Positions 8,834 through 11,712 of a DNA stretch of 11,712 nucleotides are shown one piece after another; within the stretch, counting starts at the first letter, position 1; each line of letters starts with the position of its first letter. A program made the position numbers and the translations under genes. The stretch covers positions 1 through 11,712 of the forward strand of contig JAISNG010000178.1 of assembly GCA_031276365.1 (NCBI GenBank). Direction: 5' to 3'. Below the pieces are notes generated by a model. The model saw only the letters and a program-made list of their open reading frames with translations. It ran no database searches and had not been told where the DNA came from. The stretch comes from Campylobacteraceae bacterium (GTDB lineage: Bacteria; Campylobacterota; Campylobacteria; Campylobacterales; Campylobacteraceae).

Positions 8834-8839
8834 AACAGT

Positions 8840-9223
8840 GTGCCAACTATTAATCAGTTGATAAGAAAAGAGCGCGAAAAGGCTGTAAAAAAGTCCAAAT
8901 CACCCGCTCTTAAACAGTGCCCTCAGAGGCGCGGAGTTTGCACGAGAGTCTATACTACGACTCCAAAAAAACCAAACTCAGCTCTTCGTAAGGTTGCCAA
9001 GGTGAGACTCACCAGCGGCTTTGAAGTGATAAGTTATATCGGCGGCGAAGGTCATAACCTCCAAGAGCATGCGATAGTGCTTGTAAGAGGCGGAAGAGTA
9101 AAAGACTTACCTGGCGTTAAGTATCATATCGTGCGCGGCGCGCTTGATACTGCAGGTGTTGCAAACAGAAAGGTAAGCCGAAGCAAATACGGAACAAAAA
9201 AACCGAAAGCGACGGCTAAATAA
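8840..9223 (+). CDS. rpsL: 30S ribosomal protein S12
   Basis: Encodes the 127-residue S12 protein of the decoding centre, which governs translational accuracy. The start is GTG: the frame has a stop at 8825-8827, no ATG follows it before the conserved PTINQLIRKE N-terminus, and AAGGA sits at the right distance. The hallmark segments RGVCTRVYTTTPKKPNSALR and RGGRVKDLPGVKYH are present. Lys43 and the lysine of RVKDLPG correspond to the mature E. coli K42 and K87, where substitutions cause streptomycin resistance, so the residues are of the sensitive type. The aspartate of KDLPG is the site methylthiolated by RimO in E. coli. Length matches the family (124 in E. coli). It is the first gene of the str cluster here and lies 112 bases after rpoC, behind a predicted terminator and promoter. 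Confidence 0.98.
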   Translation: MPTINQLIRKEREKAVKKSKSPALKQCPQRRGVCTRVYTTTPKKPNSALRKVAKVRLTSGFEVISYIGGEGHNLQEHAIVLVRGGRVKDLPGVKYHIVRGALDTAGVANRKVSRSKYGTKKPKATAK

Positions 9224-9253
9224 TTAAAATTCAAGTAAATTTAAACACAGGCG

Positions 9254-9275
9254 CTGCCGTTAATTTTTCTGGCAG
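9254..9275 (+). other. Short hairpin in the rpsL-rpsG spacer
   Basis: CTGCC (9254-9258) pairs with GGCAG (9271-9275) around a 12-base loop containing a run of five T. Only three T follow, so it is a weak terminator candidate. In E. coli the S12-S7 spacer is the S7 binding site for translational autoregulation of the str operon, so a regulatory role is possible. The 5-bp stem alone does not demonstrate it. Confidence 0.35.
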
Positions 9276-9283
9276 GGTTTGAG

Positions 9284-9289
9284 TAAAAT
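9284..9289 (+). promoter_or_regulatory. Possible -10 box before rpsG
   Basis: TAAAAT is preceded by TTTGAG and, about 15 bases upstream, by the T-rich TAATTTTTCT, which fits the loose T-rich spacing of promoters in this phylum. Transcription would begin near 9296. It has no distinct -35 box and may be chance in AT-rich DNA. Confidence 0.25.
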
Positions 9290-9304
9290 TGCTTTAATCA
9301 ATTT

Positions 9305-9310
9305 GAAGGA
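9305..9310 (+). promoter_or_regulatory. Ribosome binding site of rpsG
   Basis: GAAGGA lies nine bases before the ATG at 9320, separated by an A-rich spacer. Confidence 0.75.
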
Positions 9311-9319
9311 AATAAAAAA

Positions 9320-9790
9320 ATGAGAAGAAGAAAATCTCCTGTACGAGAGGTGCTTCCAGACCCAATATACGGAAGCAAAGTTGTTACAAAATTTATCAAC
9401 GCGTTAATGTATGACGGCAAAAAAAGCGTCGCGACAAAAATCATGTACGGCACATTGGCATTGATTGAAAAAAGAAGCGGCGATGTCAAAGGCATTGACA
9501 TATTTAATAACGCTATTGATAATATCAAACCTGTCATGGAAGTTAAAAGCCGCCGTGTCGGCGGTGCGACATATCAGGTTCCCGTTGAGGTAAGACCTGC
9601 GCGTCAGCAGGCGCTTGCGCTTAGATGGATTATCTCATTTGCCCGCAAAAGAAGCGAAAGAACTATGATTGAGAAGCTGGCAAACGAATTAATGGATGCT
9701 GCAAACAACCGCGGCGCTTCATTCAAGAAAAAAGAAGATACTTATAAAATGGCAGAGGCGAATAAAGCGTTTGCTCACTATCGCTGGTAA
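9320..9790 (+). CDS. rpsG: 30S ribosomal protein S7
   Basis: Encodes the 156-residue S7, a primary assembly protein that nucleates folding of the 3' domain of 16S rRNA and lines the E-site exit region. The sequence runs from the basic N-terminus MRRRKSPVREVLPDPIYGSK through VGGATYQVPVEVRPARQQAL, the most conserved part of the family, to the C-terminal helix ending FAHYRW. Length equals the usual bacterial size. The start ATG is set by GAAGGA and by the N-terminus. The gene follows rpsL by 96 bases and precedes fusA by 86, the standard rpsL-rpsG-fusA order. In E. coli S7 represses its own operon by binding the S12-S7 spacer. Whether that holds here is unknown. Confidence 0.98.
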   Translation: MRRRKSPVREVLPDPIYGSKVVTKFINALMYDGKKSVATKIMYGTLALIEKRSGDVKGIDIFNNAIDNIKPVMEVKSRRVGGATYQVPVEVRPARQQALALRWIISFARKRSERTMIEKLANELMDAANNRGASFKKKEDTYKMAEANKAFAHYRW

Positions 9791-9802
9791 AAGACAGATG
9801 TT

Positions 9803-9840
9803 AAAGCAGTTTTGTATATTTTTACAACAACTGCTTTTCT
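9803..9840 (+). terminator. Hairpin with T-rich tail between rpsG and fusA
   Basis: AAAGCAGTT (9803-9811) pairs exactly with AACTGCTTT (9829-9837). TTGTA (9812-9816) continues the stem with TACAA (9823-9827), with C9828 bulged and a six-base loop TATTTT. The 14-pair stem ends in TTTTCTT. This has the form of an intrinsic terminator or attenuator, although fusA is expected to be co-transcribed with rpsG. Partial read-through, or mRNA 3'-end protection after processing, are alternatives. No clear separate fusA promoter is seen in the remaining 36 bases; AATAAAAAT near 9855-9863 is only a weak -10 candidate. Confidence 0.6.
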
Positions 9841-9864
9841 TGCATACAACTGAAAATAAAAATT

Positions 9865-9869
9865 AAGGA
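9865..9869 (+). promoter_or_regulatory. Ribosome binding site of fusA
   Basis: AAGGA lies seven bases before the ATG at 9877, which begins the conserved EF-G N-terminus. Confidence 0.8.
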
Positions 9870-9876
9870 CTGACAA

Positions 9877-11712
9877 ATGGCAAGAAAAACTCCAATAGAA
9901 AGAGTCCGAAATATCGGAATTGCGGCACATATTGACGCGGGTAAAACCACAACAACAGAGCGTATTTTATATTATACGGGTATGTCGCACAAAATCGGCG
10001 AAGTTCATGACGGCGCTGCTACAACAGACTGGATGGAGCAGGAGAAAGAGAGAGGCATCACGATAACTTCGGCTGCGGTAACGTGCGTTTGGAAAGATTA
10101 TCAGATAAATGTTATAGACACACCAGGACACGTTGACTTCACGATAGAAGTTGAGCGTTCAATGCGCGTGCTTGACGGCGCTGTTGCTGTATTTTGTGCA
10201 GTTGGCGGCGTTCAGCCCCAATCAGAAACAGTCTGGCGTCAAGCTAACAGATATCATGTTCCAAGAATGGTTTACGTAAACAAAATGGATAGAGTCGGAG
10301 CCGATTTTTACAAGGTAGAGAAACAAATCAAAGATAGACTCAAATCAAACCCTGTTCCGATTCAAATCCCAATCGGTGCGGAAGATAACTTCAAGGGCGT
10401 TATAGATTTGGTCAGCATGAAAGCGCTTGTATGGGAAGATGAGGCATCTTTGGGTTCAAAGTATGAAGTTGAAGAGATACCTGCAAATCTGCTTGACAAA
10501 GCTAAAGAATATAGAGATAAACTTGTTGAAGCGATTGCAGAAACAAGCGAAGAGTTGATGGAAAAATATCTTGGCGGCGAAGAGCTTAGCGTTGATGAAA
10601 TAAAAACAGGACTTAAAATCGGATGCCACAATATGTCAATAGTTCCGATGACATGCGGCACTTCATTTAAAAACAAAGGTATTCAGCCGATGCTTGATGC
10701 GGTGGTTGATTATCTGCCTGCTCCGACGGAAGTTCAAGCGATAAAAGGTCAGTATGAAGACGGCACGGAAACAACTGTAGATTCAACAGACAGCGGCGAA
10801 TTTGCTGCGCTTGCGTTTAAGATTATGACTGACCCGTTTGTCGGACAGCTTGCGTTTGTGCGTGTATATAGAGGCGTGCTTGAGAGCGGAAGTTATGCGC
10901 TTAACACAACAAAGGGCAAAAAAGAGAGAATAGGACGCCTTCTTAGAATGCATGCAAACAAGCGTGAAGAGATTAAAGAGCTTTACGCTGGTGAAATAGG
11001 AACGGTAGTTGGACTTAAAGATACGCTCACGGGCGACACTTTGGCAAGTGAAAAAGATAAGGTAATATTGGAAAAGATGGAATTTCCAAAGCCTGTTATT
11101 TCTGTTGCCGTAGAGCCTAAAACCAAAGCAGACCAGGAAAAAATGGGTATCGCGCTTCAAAAATTGGCTCAAGAAGACCCGTCTTTTAGAGTTGAAACTG
11201 ATGAAGAGAGCGGACAGACCATTATATCAGGTATGGGCGAGCTGCACCTTGAGATTATCGTAGATAGAATGCTAAGAGAGTTTAAAGTAGAAGCCGAAGT
11301 AGGTCAGCCGCAGGTTGCCTATAGAGAAACTATAAGAAATGCTGTAAATCAAGAGTATAAATATGCCAAGCAGTCAGGCGGACGCGGTCAATACGGACAT
11401 GTATTTTTGAAAATCGAGCCGTTGGAGCCTGGCAGCGGATATAAGTTTATCAACGACATCAAAGGCGGCGTTGTACCAAAAGAGTATATTCCTGCGGTTG
11501 ATAAAGGCTGCCAGGAAGCGCTTCAAAGCGGTGTTCTTGCAGGTTATCCAGTGGAGGATATACAAGTTACGCTCTACGACGGTACTTATCACGAAGTGGA
11601 TTCATCGGAAATGGCATTTAAACTTGCCGCTTCTATGGGCTTTAAAGAGGGTGCGAGAAAAGCAAACCCTGTGATTTTGGAGCCTATTATGAAAGTTGAA
11701 GTTGAAACGCCT
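9877..11712 (+). CDS. fusA: Elongation factor G, 3' end outside the window
   Basis: Encodes the GTPase that drives translocation of tRNA and mRNA on the ribosome and, with RRF, ribosome recycling. The open frame has 612 codons and no stop before the window ends, against about 690 in complete bacterial EF-G. The GTPase motifs are all visible: the P-loop AHIDAGKT at 17-24, switch I with RGITI at 59-63, DTPGHVDF at 81-88 including catalytic His85, and NKMD at 135-138. Domain II follows at about 290-400. Domain III includes SGMGELHLE at 451-459. Domain IV begins near RGQYGH at 503-508. The window stops at the start of domain V, in LEPIMKVEVETP. The start MARKTPIERVRNIGIAAHID is typical. No frameshift or missing motif is seen. 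The missing tail is only the window edge. Confidence 0.98.
   Translation, partial: MARKTPIERVRNIGIAAHIDAGKTTTTERILYYTGMSHKIGEVHDGAATTDWMEQEKERGITITSAAVTCVWKDYQINVIDTPGHVDFTIEVERSMRVLDGAVAVFCAVGGVQPQSETVWRQANRYHVPRMVYVNKMDRVGADFYKVEKQIKDRLKSNPVPIQIPIGAEDNFKGVIDLVSMKALVWEDEASLGSKYEVEEIPANLLDKAKEYRDKLVEAIAETSEELMEKYLGGEELSVDEIKTGLKIGCHNMSIVPMTCGTSFKNKGIQPMLDAVVDYLPAPTEVQAIKGQYEDGTETTVDSTDSGEFAALAFKIMTDPFVGQLAFVRVYRGVLESGSYALNTTKGKKERIGRLLRMHANKREEIKELYAGEIGTVVGLKDTLTGDTLASEKDKVILEKMEFPKPVISVAVEPKTKADQEKMGIALQKLAQEDPSFRVETDEESGQTIISGMGELHLEIIVDRMLREFKVEAEVGQPQVAYRETIRNAVNQEYKYAKQSGGRGQYGHVFLKIEPLEPGSGYKFINDIKGGVVPKEYIPAVDKGCQEALQSGVLAGYPVEDIQVTLYDGTYHEVDSSEMAFKLAASMGFKEGARKANPVILEPIMKVEVETP

Overview
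This window is a conserved housekeeping block: the RNA polymerase beta and beta' genes (rpoB, rpoC), followed by the str-type cluster rpsL (S12), rpsG (S7) and fusA (EF-G). All five genes lie on the + strand, and the window ends inside fusA. The proteins most resemble those of Campylobacterota (the former epsilonproteobacteria). The evidence is the RpoB N-terminus MLNSLKSGNRLRVDFAK, the RRLSALGEGGL form of the rifampicin region, the gene order rpoB-rpoC-rpsL-rpsG-fusA without tuf after fusA in reach, and moderately AT-rich DNA. From memory the RpoB sequence looks close to Sulfurimonas-type organisms, but genus is not established from the window alone. rpoB and rpoC are separate genes, unlike the fused rpoBC known in Helicobacter and Wolinella.

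Layout: bases 1-76 are a leader with a small GC-rich hairpin and the rpoB ribosome binding site; the preceding gene (rplL in relatives) is not recognisable in it. rpoB (77-4213) and rpoC (4213-8727) overlap by one base in TAATG and are translationally adjacent. A strong A/T-flanked hairpin after rpoC (8733-8771) looks like an intrinsic terminator. It is followed at once by a Campylobacter-style promoter and by a leader hairpin capped with a cUACGg tetraloop, so the str genes probably have their own promoter. rpsL (8840-9223) starts at GTG. A 96-base spacer with a short hairpin leads to rpsG (9320-9790). Another spacer with a 14-bp bulged hairpin and a T-rich tail precedes fusA (9877 to the window end, 612 codons, about 80 residues short of a full EF-G).

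Together the genes encode the two large catalytic subunits of RNA polymerase, two small-subunit ribosomal proteins and the translocation GTPase, the usual co-regulated transcription and translation set. All key catalytic and zinc-binding residues are present, and known antibiotic-target positions in RpoB and S12 carry the sensitive-type residues. There is no mobile element, CRISPR array, tRNA or rRNA, and no gene-free stretch over 300 bases. I see no previously undescribed system. The points worth a second look are the enlarged trigger-loop insertion in RpoC, the rpoB/rpoC junction, the GTG start of rpsL and the hairpins in the spacers.
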